Positions 19,731 to 28,235 of a stretch of DNA of 64,000 nt are shown one piece after another; positions within the stretch are counted from its first letter, which is position 1, and each line of letters begins with the position of its first letter. Source of the stretch: JAEUIX01 sp964611125 (GTDB lineage Bacteria; Planctomycetota; Phycisphaerae; Phycisphaerales; UBA1924); NCBI GenBank assembly GCA_964611125.1, contig CAZSZO010000022.1, positions 1 to 64,000 of the forward strand, in the 5' to 3' direction. A model generated the notes under the pieces. It was not told the origin of the DNA. It was given only the letters and a program-made list of their open reading frames with translations, and did not search any database. A program made the position numbers and the translations under genes.

Positions 19731-21493
19731 GGCGTGGGGGTGTCCGGTGCGGGGATGGGAGCGGGAGCGGGGGCGGGGGCGGGGGTCGGAGTGGTGGCCG
19801 GACTGGTGGCCGGGCTGGTGGCCGGAGTGGCGGTGTCGGGTGCGTCGATGAGCCGGGCCGCGGCGGCTTCCTGGGAGGCGAACTCGAGGACGAGGCGGTC
19901 GCCCGGGCGCGGCGGCACTCGTCCGGTGATCGCGGCGGCCTTCATGCTTACGTGAGAGATGGCGCCCTTTCCCTCGGCCTGCTGGGCATCGGTCTGCACG
20001 CGCAGGTCGATATCGGCGTCGCCCTGCCTGTAGCCATCGACGGCGACGACGGTGACGGCGGCGGAAGTGCGCACATCGCGGTCGGAGCCCGCGGGGCGGA
20101 GCAGGGTGGAGGAGAGGATCGCCAGGGCGCAGGAGAAGTAGATCACGATGCCGGTGACGTCGACGAGCGTGGCGACGAAGGGGGTGGAGCTGCCGGCGGG
20201 GTCGAACTTGAGCTTGCTCAGGATGAAGGGGAGCATGGCCCCCATGACGCTGCCCCAGATGACCACGCCCAGCAGCGACGCGGCGATGGTGCACCCGAGC
20301 AGCCCGTAGTGATCGATGACCTCGGGATCGTGGAACCAGCCCATCCAGCCGAAGAGCGAGATGCGGAAGAGCCCCATGGCGCCGATGAGCACGCCCAGCA
20401 GGGTGGCGACGATGAGCTCGCGGCGGAGGACGCGCCACCAGTCCCCGAGGCCGATTTCGCGCAGGCCCAGGGCCCGGATGACCAGCGTGCTGGCCTGCGA
20501 GCCGCTGTTGCCGCCCGAAGAGATGATGGCGGGGATGAACACGGCGAGGATCGCGGCCCGCTTGATCTCGTCCTCGAAGAACCCGATGGCGTTCGAGGTG
20601 AGCAATTCGCTCAGGAAGAGCAGGGCGAGCCAGGGAGCGCGCTTGCGGAAGAGGGCGCCGATCGACGCGGCCATATAGGGCTCGTCGAGGGCCTCCATGC
20701 CGCCCATCTTCTGCATGTCTTCGGTCGCCTTCTGGCGGGCGACGTCGGCGACATCGTCGTGGGTGACGATGCCCAGCAGGGCCCCGCGGGAATCGAGGAC
20801 TGGCAGGGCGACGCGGTCGTACTTGGTGAGGGTCTCAACGGCCTCCTCCTGAGGCTGGTCGGCCCGGAGGGCGATGAACTGGCGGTTGAGCAGGCTCTCG
20901 ACGGTGGCGTCGGGCTCGGCCATGATCAACTGGCGGAGCCGCAGGTCGTCGACCAGCACGCCGGTGTCGTCGATGACATAGACGACGTTGATGGTCTCTG
21001 CGTCGCGCCCGTGGCGGCGGATGTGCTCCAGGGCCCGGGCGACGGTCCACTCGGTGCGGATGCGGACGTAGTCGGGGGTCATCAGGCGCCCCACCGAGCG
21101 GGGCGGGTAGCCCAGGATCGCCTGGGTCTGCTTGCGGTCTTCCGGCGAGAGCGAGGCGACGATGCGGGCGGCGACCTGGTGGGGCAGCTCGTCGAGCAGG
21201 CGGGCCCGGTCGTCGACATCCATGGCCTCGACCAGGGCGGTGGCGCTCTTCTCGCCCAGGCGCTGGATGAGCTCTTCCTGTTTGGCGGGCTCGAGATAGG
21301 AGAAGACCATCGCGGCGTCGTCGCGGGGGAGGAAGCGGAAGGCGATGGCCGCGTGCTCGGGCTCGATGGAGGCGAGGATGTCGGCCACGTCGGCGGGCTG
21401 GAGGCCGTGGAGCGTCTCGCGCAGCTCGGCGTAGTTGCCGGCGACGATGAGCTCGTGCACTTCGGGCTCGATGAGCGCGACGGTGGGGTTCAT
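19727..21493 (-). CDS. mgtE: Magnesium transporter MgtE
   Basis: 588 aa. The order is typical: an MgtE N domain (EPEVHELIVAGNYAELRETLHGLQPADVADIL), two CBS domains (LMTPDYVRIRTEWTVARALE; LLNRQFIALRADQPQEEAVE), a connecting plug helix, then five transmembrane helices with AIISSGGNSGSQASTLVIRAL as the pore signature and FVATLVDVTGIVIYFSCA at the end. Known family members are Mg-gated Mg2+ channels. After the last helix there is an extra tail of roughly 120 residues, including a soluble segment (VVAVDGYRQGDADIDLRVQT) and an Ala/Pro repeat, that standard MgtE lacks. The start at 21493 (MNPTVALIEPEVH) is chosen because upstream frame is not conserved. Confidence 0.93.
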   Translation of the reverse strand: MNPTVALIEPEVHELIVAGNYAELRETLHGLQPADVADILASIEPEHAAIAFRFLPRDDAAMVFSYLEPAKQEELIQRLGEKSATALVEAMDVDDRARLLDELPHQVAARIVASLSPEDRKQTQAILGYPPRSVGRLMTPDYVRIRTEWTVARALEHIRRHGRDAETINVVYVIDDTGVLVDDLRLRQLIMAEPDATVESLLNRQFIALRADQPQEEAVETLTKYDRVALPVLDSRGALLGIVTHDDVADVARQKATEDMQKMGGMEALDEPYMAASIGALFRKRAPWLALLFLSELLTSNAIGFFEDEIKRAAILAVFIPAIISSGGNSGSQASTLVIRALGLREIGLGDWWRVLRRELIVATLLGVLIGAMGLFRISLFGWMGWFHDPEVIDHYGLLGCTIAASLLGVVIWGSVMGAMLPFILSKLKFDPAGSSTPFVATLVDVTGIVIYFSCALAILSSTLLRPAGSDRDVRTSAAVTVVAVDGYRQGDADIDLRVQTDAQQAEGKGAISHVSMKAAAITGRVPPRPGDRLVLEFASQEAAAARLIDAPDTATPATSPATSPATTPTPAPAPAPAPIPAPDTPTP

Positions 21494-21651
21494 GACACAG
21501 GCTCGGGGGCGGAGGGAGGCCGGAGCGGGCGGCCGCGGCGCGATGCAGACCAAGCCTACGGCGGCGGTGCGCCGAGTCACGCGCCGGAACGGCAAATTGA
21601 CGGTTCACGCGGCGCGGGTCGGCGTGTGGCCGGAAAAGTGGTCGAACCGCT

Positions 21652-22371
21652 TCAGCGGCCGATGCCGATGATCCCGCCCAGGTCGGTCAGACCCAGCGGC
21701 TCGCGGGCGAAGAAGGGCTCGGCCGCCGCGGCGCCGATGCGTGAGCCGAGATAGGCGGCCTGCTGGCGGATCCAGTCGGGCACGGCGCGGTTGGCGGGGT
21801 TGGCCTCGAACTGCGAGCGGTAGGCGAGCACGGCGTGAGCCTTGCGCTCGACAACCGAGGAGATGTCGATCAGGAAGCTGGGCTGAGGGACGATCCGCAG
21901 GTGGGTGGCGTAGTAGTAGAACAGCCAGCGGGGGTAGAGCGGGGGGCGGCCCTGGTCGGCGGGCATCTGGGCCTTGGTGAGCTTGGCGTCGAAGCGGGCG
22001 TCCTCGGCGATGCGGGTGGTGGCGAGGTGGTCGGGGTGGGCGTCTTCGAAATACGGGACGAAGAGGACCTCGGCCTGCACCAACCGGATGACGCCGGCGA
22101 CCTTATGGCGGGCCTCGATGGTGTGCTCGACCCGCCGGTTGGTGAGCCCGAGCTGGATCCGGCGGACGGGGTTGCCGGGCGGCGAGAGGGCCTCGGCGGC
22201 GAGGGCCGCCTCGCGGGCGCGCGTGACGGGGTCGCCAAAGGGCGTGGGCTCGCCGTCGGTCATGTCGAGGAGCGTGACGCGATGGCCCTGGGCGGCGAGC
22301 AGGGCGATGGCGCCGCCCATGCCGAGTTCCTGGTCGTCAGGATGGGGACCGATGACGAGGATGGAGGCCAT
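21652..22371 (-). CDS. bshB1: PIG-L / BshB1-type N-acetyl sugar deacetylase
   Basis: 239-aa Zn-dependent deacetylase. The hallmarks are ILVIGPHPDDQELGMGGAIALLA (the PHPDD metal and catalytic motif), the MTDGEPTPFGDPVTRAREA loop and AHPDHLATT. The latter two and the C-terminal FFAREPLGLTDLG resemble BshB1, which deacetylates GlcNAc-malate in bacillithiol synthesis. No other bsh gene is in the window, so a role on another sugar conjugate or in small-molecule detoxification remains possible. TAACCT (reverse complement of 22377-22382) lies 5 bases before the ATG, suggesting a leaderless message. Confidence 0.85.
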   Translation of the reverse strand: MASILVIGPHPDDQELGMGGAIALLAAQGHRVTLLDMTDGEPTPFGDPVTRAREAALAAEALSPPGNPVRRIQLGLTNRRVEHTIEARHKVAGVIRLVQAEVLFVPYFEDAHPDHLATTRIAEDARFDAKLTKAQMPADQGRPPLYPRWLFYYYATHLRIVPQPSFLIDISSVVERKAHAVLAYRSQFEANPANRAVPDWIRQQAAYLGSRIGAAAAEPFFAREPLGLTDLGGIIGIGR

Positions 22372-22593
22372 AGTGGAGGTTAGGAGGACGGGGCGGAGCG
22401 CCGGAGCGGGCGCGCGAGCAGGCGGCGGCGGTCGCGACCTTTGCGCAAGAATCGCCGTTTGGGGGCTCAGGCGACCTGTTCGGGTTCGTCGAAGCGCGGT
22501 TCACAGGTTTCGCAGGGATCGTCGGTTGCGGGCCTGGGAGCCCCGAGGGCCCCGGCCTGGGCGCAGGGGTGGGCGCGGCGCGGCGAAAGGGTG

Positions 22594-22599
22594 TACCAT
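22594..22599 (+). promoter_or_regulatory. Putative -10 box (TACCAT) of leaderless GH57 transcript
   Basis: TACCAT ends 6 bases before the ATG at 22606. No ribosome binding site lies between them. Confidence 0.45.
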
Positions 22600-22605
22600 G
22601 CCCGT

Positions 22606-23868
22606 ATGGCTTCCGTGTGCTTTTACTTCCAGGTTCATCAGCCGTACCGCTTGCGGCGGTATTCGGTCTTTGACGCGGATCCGTTCTACTTCGATTCGCA
22701 GAAGAACGGCGACATCTGCCGCAAGATCGCTGAGAAGTGCTATCGCCCCGCGACGAGCCTGATTCTGGATCTGGTGAAGCGTCACAAAGGGCGGTTCAAG
22801 GTGTCGTACGCCATCACCGGCGTGTGCCTGGACCAGTGGGCGGAGTTCTGCCCTGACGTGATCGACATTTTCCGGCGCCTGGCCGACACGGGCTGCTGCG
22901 AGTTTTTGGGCGAGACGTATTACCACTCGCTGAGCTTTCTGTACAGCCGCGAGGAGTTCGCCGAGCAGGTGCAGCTGCACACGCGGAAGATCCAGGACCT
23001 GTTCGGGCAGACGCCGCGGGTTTTCCGGAACACGGAGCTGATCTTCAACAACGATCTGGCGCACTTCATCGCGGGGATGCCGGGCGACGACGGCAAGCCG
23101 CGCTGGCTGGGGAACATCTGCGAAGGGGCGGACCACCTGCTGGGGTACCGCTCGCCGAACTTCGTGTATCGCCCGCCGCACACGGGGCTGGGCCCGCACG
23201 GGAAGCCTTTCGGGCTGCTGCTGAAGAACTACCGGCTGAGCGACGACATCGCGTTCCGGTTCTCCAACCGCGGCTGGGCGGAGTGGCCGCTGTCGGCGGA
23301 GCGGTTTGCGGGGTGGGTGAACCAGATCAACGGCAACGGCTACATCTGCAATCTGTTCATGGATTACGAGACTTTCGGCGAGCACCAGTGGGCCGACACG
23401 GGGATCTTCAAGTTCCTCGAGGCCCTGCCGGAGAAGGTCTTCGACGTGAACCCTGGGCAGAACGATTTCTGCACGCCCAGCGAGGCCCTGATGAAGTTCG
23501 ACCCCGTCGGCGAATATGACGTGCCGCACATGATCAGCTGGGCGGATACCGAGCGGGATCTCTCGGCGTGGCTGGGCAACGCCATGCAATCCAACGCGCT
23601 CAACGAGACCTACCGGCTGGAGCGGCACGTGAAGCAGCGGCTCAAGAAGGCCGCGGCGAGCGGCGACGAGCACCAGATCGCGCTGGCCCGCTACGCGCTC
23701 GAGGACTGGCGGAAGGTGACCACGAGCGACCACTTCTACTACATGTGCACGAAGTACTGGGCCGATGGCGATGTGCACAAGTACTTTTCGCCCTACGAGA
23801 GCCCGTACGACGCGTACATCAACTTCATGAACGTGCTGGACAACCTGCGGAGCCGGGCCAACGCGTAG
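22606..23868 (+). CDS. Glycoside hydrolase family 57 (alpha-amylase type)
   Basis: 420 aa, cytoplasmic, no signal peptide. The N-terminus SVCFYFQVHQPYRLRRY is the GH57 opening motif (HQP). Further family blocks are CEFLGETYYHSLSFL, PRVFRNTELIFNNDLAH (region of the catalytic glutamate in the YxN[TS]E-type motif) and NLFMDYETFGEHQW (the MDYETFGEH block with the acid). These enzymes act on alpha-glucans such as starch or glycogen. The C-terminal helical part (SDHFYYMCTKYWADGDVHKYFSPYESPYDAYINFMNV) is typical of the bacterial branch. The start is fixed by the motif at the N-terminus and by a TACCAT box 6 bases upstream. It stands alone as a transcription unit. Confidence 0.92.
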   Translation: MASVCFYFQVHQPYRLRRYSVFDADPFYFDSQKNGDICRKIAEKCYRPATSLILDLVKRHKGRFKVSYAITGVCLDQWAEFCPDVIDIFRRLADTGCCEFLGETYYHSLSFLYSREEFAEQVQLHTRKIQDLFGQTPRVFRNTELIFNNDLAHFIAGMPGDDGKPRWLGNICEGADHLLGYRSPNFVYRPPHTGLGPHGKPFGLLLKNYRLSDDIAFRFSNRGWAEWPLSAERFAGWVNQINGNGYICNLFMDYETFGEHQWADTGIFKFLEALPEKVFDVNPGQNDFCTPSEALMKFDPVGEYDVPHMISWADTERDLSAWLGNAMQSNALNETYRLERHVKQRLKKAAASGDEHQIALARYALEDWRKVTTSDHFYYMCTKYWADGDVHKYFSPYESPYDAYINFMNVLDNLRSRANA

Positions 23869-23939
23869 CGGGCGGCCGTGCGGGCGGCGCCTGGCGCGGC
23901 CCACAGCGCGGTAGCGCGCGTTCCTGAGCGAGGTTGGAC

Positions 23940-25625
23940 CTATCCGCTGGGCCGCAGCTTCGCCAGCAGCCGCTCGCGGGCGGTCTTGGCGTCGGCCTTG
24001 CCGCCGGCGAGCTTCATGACGCCGCCCACCAGCCGGCCGAGCGCGGCGTCCTTCCCCGCCCGCACATCGTCGGCGGCCTTGGCGTTTTCGCTGATGGCCT
24101 GATCGATCCACGCCTCCATGGCGCCTTCATCGCGGACGGTCAGCAGCCCGCGGGCCTGGGCGAGGGCCAGCGCGTCGGCCTCGCGGTGCTCAGGCGCGCA
24201 CAGCAGGCCGAAGAGCAGGTCGGCGTTGGCGGGATTGATGGCGTCGTCTTCGCGCAGCTTGGCGAGGGCCCCGACTTGCGCGGGGGTGGCGCCGAGGTCA
24301 GAGATCAACGTGGGGGCGCCGGGGGGGGCGCCGGCGGGCGTCTCGGAGCCGCCTGCGGTCGTCGCGGCGAGCTCATTGGCCCGGCGGGCGCCCGACTGCA
24401 GGAGCAGGTTGGCCACCGCCTTGCCGGCGCGGTCGTCGGGGACGCCAAGCTTGACGGCCTGGATGATCGCGGCTTCGTAGAAGAGGCAGACCTCACGTTC
24501 TTCGACGAGGGCCGCGGCCTCCTTGGGGCCCAGGCCGTAGGTTTCCCGGTAGCGGCGCAGCCGCTGCAGCGGCGGCGCGGGGAGGGAGCGGGCGATCTCG
24601 TCGACCCACGCGCGGTCGATGCGGACGGGGAGCAGGTCGGGATCAGGGAAGTAGCGGTAGTCGTGGGCGTCTTCCTTTTCGCGCTGCACGAACGTGCGCT
24701 GGGCCTGTTCGTCCCAGCCGCGGGTCTGTTTGGCGCCGGGGCCCATGACCCGCCCGTCCTGGCGCCAGCGGGCGGGCTGCTCGCGGAGTTCGTGCTCGAT
24801 GGCGCCGCGGACGGCGCGGTAGGAGTTGAGGTTTTTGACCTCGACGATGGGGGTGCGGACGGTGTGGCCGTCAGCCAGGGTGAGCAGGCAGTTGATGTTG
24901 GGTTCAAAGCGGATGTGGCCCTTCTGCAGGATCCCCTCGCTGACGCCCAGGAAGCGGACCAGGCTGCGGAGCAGCTGGCAGAAGAGCACGACTTCATCAG
25001 CGGTGGTGAAGTCGGGCTGGGTCACGATTTCCAGGAGCGGGGCGCCCGCGCGGTTGTAGTCGACGATCGAGAAGTCGATGGTCCCGCCGCCTGGGGCCTC
25101 GTGCAGGAGTTTGCCAGCGTCTTCTTCGAGGTGGGCCCGGATGATGCCGATGCGCCGGCCGATTCCGCCGCCGGCTTCCCAGTCGATCGCGACGGGGCCG
25201 CCGCCGGGCGTCTGGCGGGCCGCGGGCGTGGGCAGGTCGAAGGCGCCGTCGAAGCAGAGCGGCAGGTCGTACTGGCTGATCTGATAGCCCTTGGGCAGAT
25301 CCGGGTAGAAATAGCTCTTGCGGTCCCAGCGGGTGACCTGGGCGATCGAGCACTGCAGGGCCAGGCCGACGCGGATGGCCATCTCCACCGCCGAGCGGTT
25401 CACCACGGGCAGGGCGCCGGGCAGGGCGAGCACGACCGGATCGATGCAGGTGTTGGGCCCGTGCAGGGCTGCGCCCGGCGCGGCGGGCGAAGGGGCCCGC
25501 GAGAACATCTTGGTGGCGGTCGCCAGCTCAACGTGAATCTCGAGGCCGACCATGAGCTGAACGGAGGCCACGGGGGGGGGCACGGCGGGCACAGCGGAGG
25601 ACCCAGACTGGGGCGTGGGAAGCAT
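23940..25625 (-). CDS. gatB: Aspartyl/glutamyl-tRNA amidotransferase subunit B
   Basis: 561 aa. With GatA and GatC (not in this window) it converts Glu-tRNA(Gln) or Asp-tRNA(Asn) to the amidated form. Visible blocks: LMVGLEIHVELATATKMFSR, CIDPVVLALPGALPVVNRSAVEMA, the signature RKSYFYPDLPKGYQISQYDLPLC, DYNRAGAPLLEIVTQPDF and GHIRFEPNINCLLTLADG, then the YRYFPDPDLLP kinase-like end and a C-terminal helical tail ending in the YqeY-like region. Usual bacterial length is about 480; a Pro/Gly-rich insert near residue 430 and an extended N-terminus account for the excess. TATCCT (reverse complement of 25633-25638) lies 7 bases before the ATG. Confidence 0.95.
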   Translation of the reverse strand: MLPTPQSGSSAVPAVPPPVASVQLMVGLEIHVELATATKMFSRAPSPAAPGAALHGPNTCIDPVVLALPGALPVVNRSAVEMAIRVGLALQCSIAQVTRWDRKSYFYPDLPKGYQISQYDLPLCFDGAFDLPTPAARQTPGGGPVAIDWEAGGGIGRRIGIIRAHLEEDAGKLLHEAPGGGTIDFSIVDYNRAGAPLLEIVTQPDFTTADEVVLFCQLLRSLVRFLGVSEGILQKGHIRFEPNINCLLTLADGHTVRTPIVEVKNLNSYRAVRGAIEHELREQPARWRQDGRVMGPGAKQTRGWDEQAQRTFVQREKEDAHDYRYFPDPDLLPVRIDRAWVDEIARSLPAPPLQRLRRYRETYGLGPKEAAALVEEREVCLFYEAAIIQAVKLGVPDDRAGKAVANLLLQSGARRANELAATTAGGSETPAGAPPGAPTLISDLGATPAQVGALAKLREDDAINPANADLLFGLLCAPEHREADALALAQARGLLTVRDEGAMEAWIDQAISENAKAADDVRAGKDAALGRLVGGVMKLAGGKADAKTARERLLAKLRPSG

Positions 25626-25632
25626 GGATGGC

Positions 25633-25638
25633 AGGATA
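25633..25638 (-). promoter_or_regulatory. Putative -10 box (TATCCT) of leaderless gatB transcript
   Basis: On the minus strand TATCCT lies 7 bases before the ATG at 25625, with no ribosome binding site between. Confidence 0.45.
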
Positions 25639-25911
25639 GTGGACCGATGGGCCGGCCCGGGAGTGGGAGGTAGGGCAGGTGGGGACGGGGGCGGGCTTGG
25701 GGGTGAGTGGGCTTATGGGGCGGGCGAACGCGGAAGCTGGGCGAGCCGTATCAGCTTGGTGCGGCCCGGCCGGGTCGCGTACGGGAGGGATTCAGGAACT
25801 CGATTCCGGGTCTGGCCCTGAAATGGCGGGCATGGCGTATCGTTAGACGGTGTGTTCAGCCGCGGCGGCGAGGCGCCAAGCCTCCGGCGCGGCGCACCGA
25901 AAGGAAGATCA

Positions 25912-26415
25912 ATGTCCAGTCCGCGAATTCCATCGCGCCGGGTCAGTGTGTGTTCTGGCGTCTGCTCTGGCCTAGGGGACCGCCGGGGGGCCCGCAATGG
26001 GGCTCGGAGGGGGGCTCGCAGGGGGGCTCGCCGCGGCTTCACGATGCTCGAGATGATGCTGGTGGTGGTGATCATGGGCATCCTGGCGAGCGTGGCGATC
26101 TACAACATGGCGGGGGCCTCGAACTCGGCCCGCATCTCGGCGACCAGGGCCCAGTTGCGGACCATCATGGCCGCGATCCAGACCTACCAGGGCCAGTATG
26201 CCTCGCCTCCGCCCGATCTGGTGGTGCTGACCGACCCGAGCCGCGGGCTGCTGCAGAAGTCGGCCCTGAAGGACGGGTGGAAGGAGTTCTACGTGTACTC
26301 GCCGGTGGGTTCGTCCAACGACCCCAACCACGGCTTTGACCTCTACAGCAAAGGCCCTGACAAGCTGCCGATGACCACTGATGACATCGACGGCTGGCTG
26401 GTGATCGAAGAGTGA
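25912..26415 (+). CDS. gspG: Type II secretion major pseudopilin GspG-like
   Basis: 167-aa pseudopilin, first gene of the secretion operon, starting at ATG 25912 after AAGGAAG. The prepilin peptidase site RRG/FTMLEMMLVVVIMGILASVAI is canonical, followed by ARISATRAQLRTIMAAIQTYQ and the GspG-type end WKEFYVYSPVGSSNDPN, FDLYSKGPDKLPMTTDDIDGW. The acidic C-terminal loop fits the calcium-binding site of GspG. The leader is about 42 residues, much longer than usual, and contains a GARRGARRGARRG repeat encoded by two perfect 12-base units (26008-26031). It likely builds the pseudopilus shaft in the periplasm. Confidence 0.88.
   Translation: MSSPRIPSRRVSVCSGVCSGLGDRRGARNGARRGARRGARRGFTMLEMMLVVVIMGILASVAIYNMAGASNSARISATRAQLRTIMAAIQTYQGQYASPPPDLVVLTDPSRGLLQKSALKDGWKEFYVYSPVGSSNDPNHGFDLYSKGPDKLPMTTDDIDGWLVIEE
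26008..26031 (+). repeat. Tandem 12-base repeat in gspG leader
   Basis: AGGGGGGCTCGC occurs twice in a row, in frame, with a degenerate third copy just before. It encodes the ARRG repeats of the prepilin leader and is prone to slippage in multiples of four residues. Confidence 0.75.
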
Positions 26416-26439
26416 GCCCCTAGGCACCTGGAGACGCCC

Positions 26440-27048
26440 GTGAAGTCCGTCGGCGCGCGCAAGATTTCGGCTCGGACCGGACATGGCCGACCCCACCAAT
26501 TAGTGCGGTCGGGGCGGTCGGGGCGGGGGCATCGCGGCGTCACACTGCTGGAGGTGGTGCTCGCGACGGCGCTGCTCGCGTTGCTCGCGGCGTCGCTGGC
26601 CAGCACGGTGGGTTTCGCCAACCGCTCCGAGGTGCTGCGCTACAAGCGGCTGGCGGCCTACGAGGTGGCCAACGAGCGGCTCTTGCGGCATATCGATCAG
26701 GAGTTCAACACCAACCTCGATCCCGCGCAGCCGGTGGCGTACGAGGGGCTCAGGTTTTCCTATGACATTTTCATGGAGCGGACGACCGTTGAGCAGCCGG
26801 GCGAGGTGAAGAGCAACAACAACTTCGCCGAGGGGTTGCGGCTTGTGCGCATCCGTGTCTACGAGCTGGCGGCGCCGTACCCCGGCGCGACGGAGGTGCG
26901 CGGGCCGCTGCTGGCGGAGCTGGTGCGGCCCAACCACATGCTGATGGCGACCTTCCGCAACCCCGATGCGATGCAGCGGAACGTGCTGGACCCCAAGTGG
27001 CTGGGCAACCTCAAGGGCCTCTCTCCGGGGACTGGCGGGGACCGATGA
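26440..27048 (+). CDS. Minor pseudopilin (GspI-like)
   Basis: 202 aa, starting at GTG 26440. A long basic leader (about 33 residues) precedes G/VTLLEVVLATALLALLAASLA, the prepilin-type cleavage site and helix. The body (VGFANRSEVLRYKRLAAYEVANERLL) has the alpha-helix then variable beta region of minor pseudopilins. Its place between the G- and J-like genes supports the I (or H) role. The 3' end overlaps the next start by 4 bases (ATGA). Confidence 0.7.
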   Translation: MKSVGARKISARTGHGRPHQLVRSGRSGRGHRGVTLLEVVLATALLALLAASLASTVGFANRSEVLRYKRLAAYEVANERLLRHIDQEFNTNLDPAQPVAYEGLRFSYDIFMERTTVEQPGEVKSNNNFAEGLRLVRIRVYELAAPYPGATEVRGPLLAELVRPNHMLMATFRNPDAMQRNVLDPKWLGNLKGLSPGTGGDR

Positions 27049-28235
27049 GCGAGCCCCTGCGGCGAGTGCGCGCCCGGCGAGGCGGCTTCCGGCCGGGCGG
27101 CCCGGGCCGGCGCGGATTCTCGATGATCGAGCTGATCCTCGCGGCGGTGCTGGGCGTGCTGGTGCTCGCGGCGTGCTGGGGCCTGATGTCGGTGACGCGG
27201 GCCAGCGAAAAGCGCTCGCAGTTGCGGGCCGACGGACTGCGCGAACTCGCCCAGATGCACGAGACGCTCTCCAGGGTTTTCCGCACGCTGGTGATGCTGG
27301 ATCGCGACCGTACCCCGAGGGCGCGGGCCGGGGGCGCGGCTGGCGCGGCGGGTGGGGCAGGAGCGGGGGCGGGCGGAGCTGCGGAGCGGGTTGGAGCGGG
27401 GGGTGCGGGGGGTTCGGGGGGTGCGGGAGCGCGCGAGCGGTCGGGGGCGGGCGGCCGGGGTGGTGGCGGGGGGGGTGCTGGGAATGGCGGCAGCGGCGGC
27501 AAGGGTGCAGGGGAGGCCATGGATGATCCGGACAACCTGAGCGCCAGCGAGCGGCTCCGGGGACCGGTGGTGCTGCCGCGACTGGTGATGGAGGGCGACC
27601 CGAGCGGCGCGCAGCCGCCGAGGCTGGAGCTGGTGACGGCGAGCGCGCCGCTGACGATCAAGGCCCGCGGCGCGGCGCCGTCGTTCACGCCGGCGGAGAA
27701 CGGCGGGGGCGTGCGCGGCTCCTTTGAGCTGGTGGCCGGGCGGCGCGAGGGGACGTTTGACCTGATCTTCCGGGCTTTCGACCTTGAAAGCGGGCCTGAC
27801 AGTGAACGCGAGACGATCGGCGAGGCGGTGGTGGCCAAGGGCCTCACGCGGGTGAAGTACACGATGTTCAAGACCCGGGGCAAGAGGGAAGAGGAATCGA
27901 AGGAGCTTGCCGAAATTGAGCCGACGCCGGCCTTCGACTGGGCCAGTCTGCCCGCTGATGGAGACGCCGCGTGGCAGACGATCCCGGCGGCTCGAACGTT
28001 CGAGCAGCTTCCGGCCTATATGGTGGTGGAGGCCGAGACCTGGCAGGGCCCGCGGGCCCGCTGGACGTTTGAGGTGAAGTGGATCGTGTCGCGCGATATC
28101 CGCAGCAAGCCTGCGGGTTCGGGTGGCGGGGGTGCTGGTGGCGGCGGTTCGGGTGGTGCGGGCGGTGGGGGCGGTGGGGGGGCGGGAGATGGCGGTGGTG
28201 GGGGCCGGCCCGCTGGGGATGGAGGGGCCAAGTGA
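27045..28235 (+). CDS. Minor pseudopilin (GspJ-like) with Gly-rich inserts
   Basis: 396 aa, about twice the usual GspJ. The prepilin site is RRG/FSMIELILAAVLGVLVLAACWG. The conserved helix runs into ASEKRSQLRADGLRELAQMHETLSRVFRTLVMLDRD. Residues about 88-160 form a Gly/Ala-rich insert of nearly pure low complexity, and a second Gly-rich tail follows WTFEVKWIVSRDIRSKPA. The folded part between (FDLIFRAFDLESG, GLTRVKYTMFKTRGK) resembles the GspJ core. It overlaps both neighbours by 4 bases, so the cluster is translationally coupled. Assignment as J rests on order and size of the folded core. Confidence 0.65.
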   Translation: MSEPLRRVRARRGGFRPGGPGRRGFSMIELILAAVLGVLVLAACWGLMSVTRASEKRSQLRADGLRELAQMHETLSRVFRTLVMLDRDRTPRARAGGAAGAAGGAGAGAGGAAERVGAGGAGGSGGAGARERSGAGGRGGGGGGAGNGGSGGKGAGEAMDDPDNLSASERLRGPVVLPRLVMEGDPSGAQPPRLELVTASAPLTIKARGAAPSFTPAENGGGVRGSFELVAGRREGTFDLIFRAFDLESGPDSERETIGEAVVAKGLTRVKYTMFKTRGKREEESKELAEIEPTPAFDWASLPADGDAAWQTIPAARTFEQLPAYMVVEAETWQGPRARWTFEVKWIVSRDIRSKPAGSGGGGAGGGGSGGAGGGGGGGAGDGGGGGRPAGDGGAK

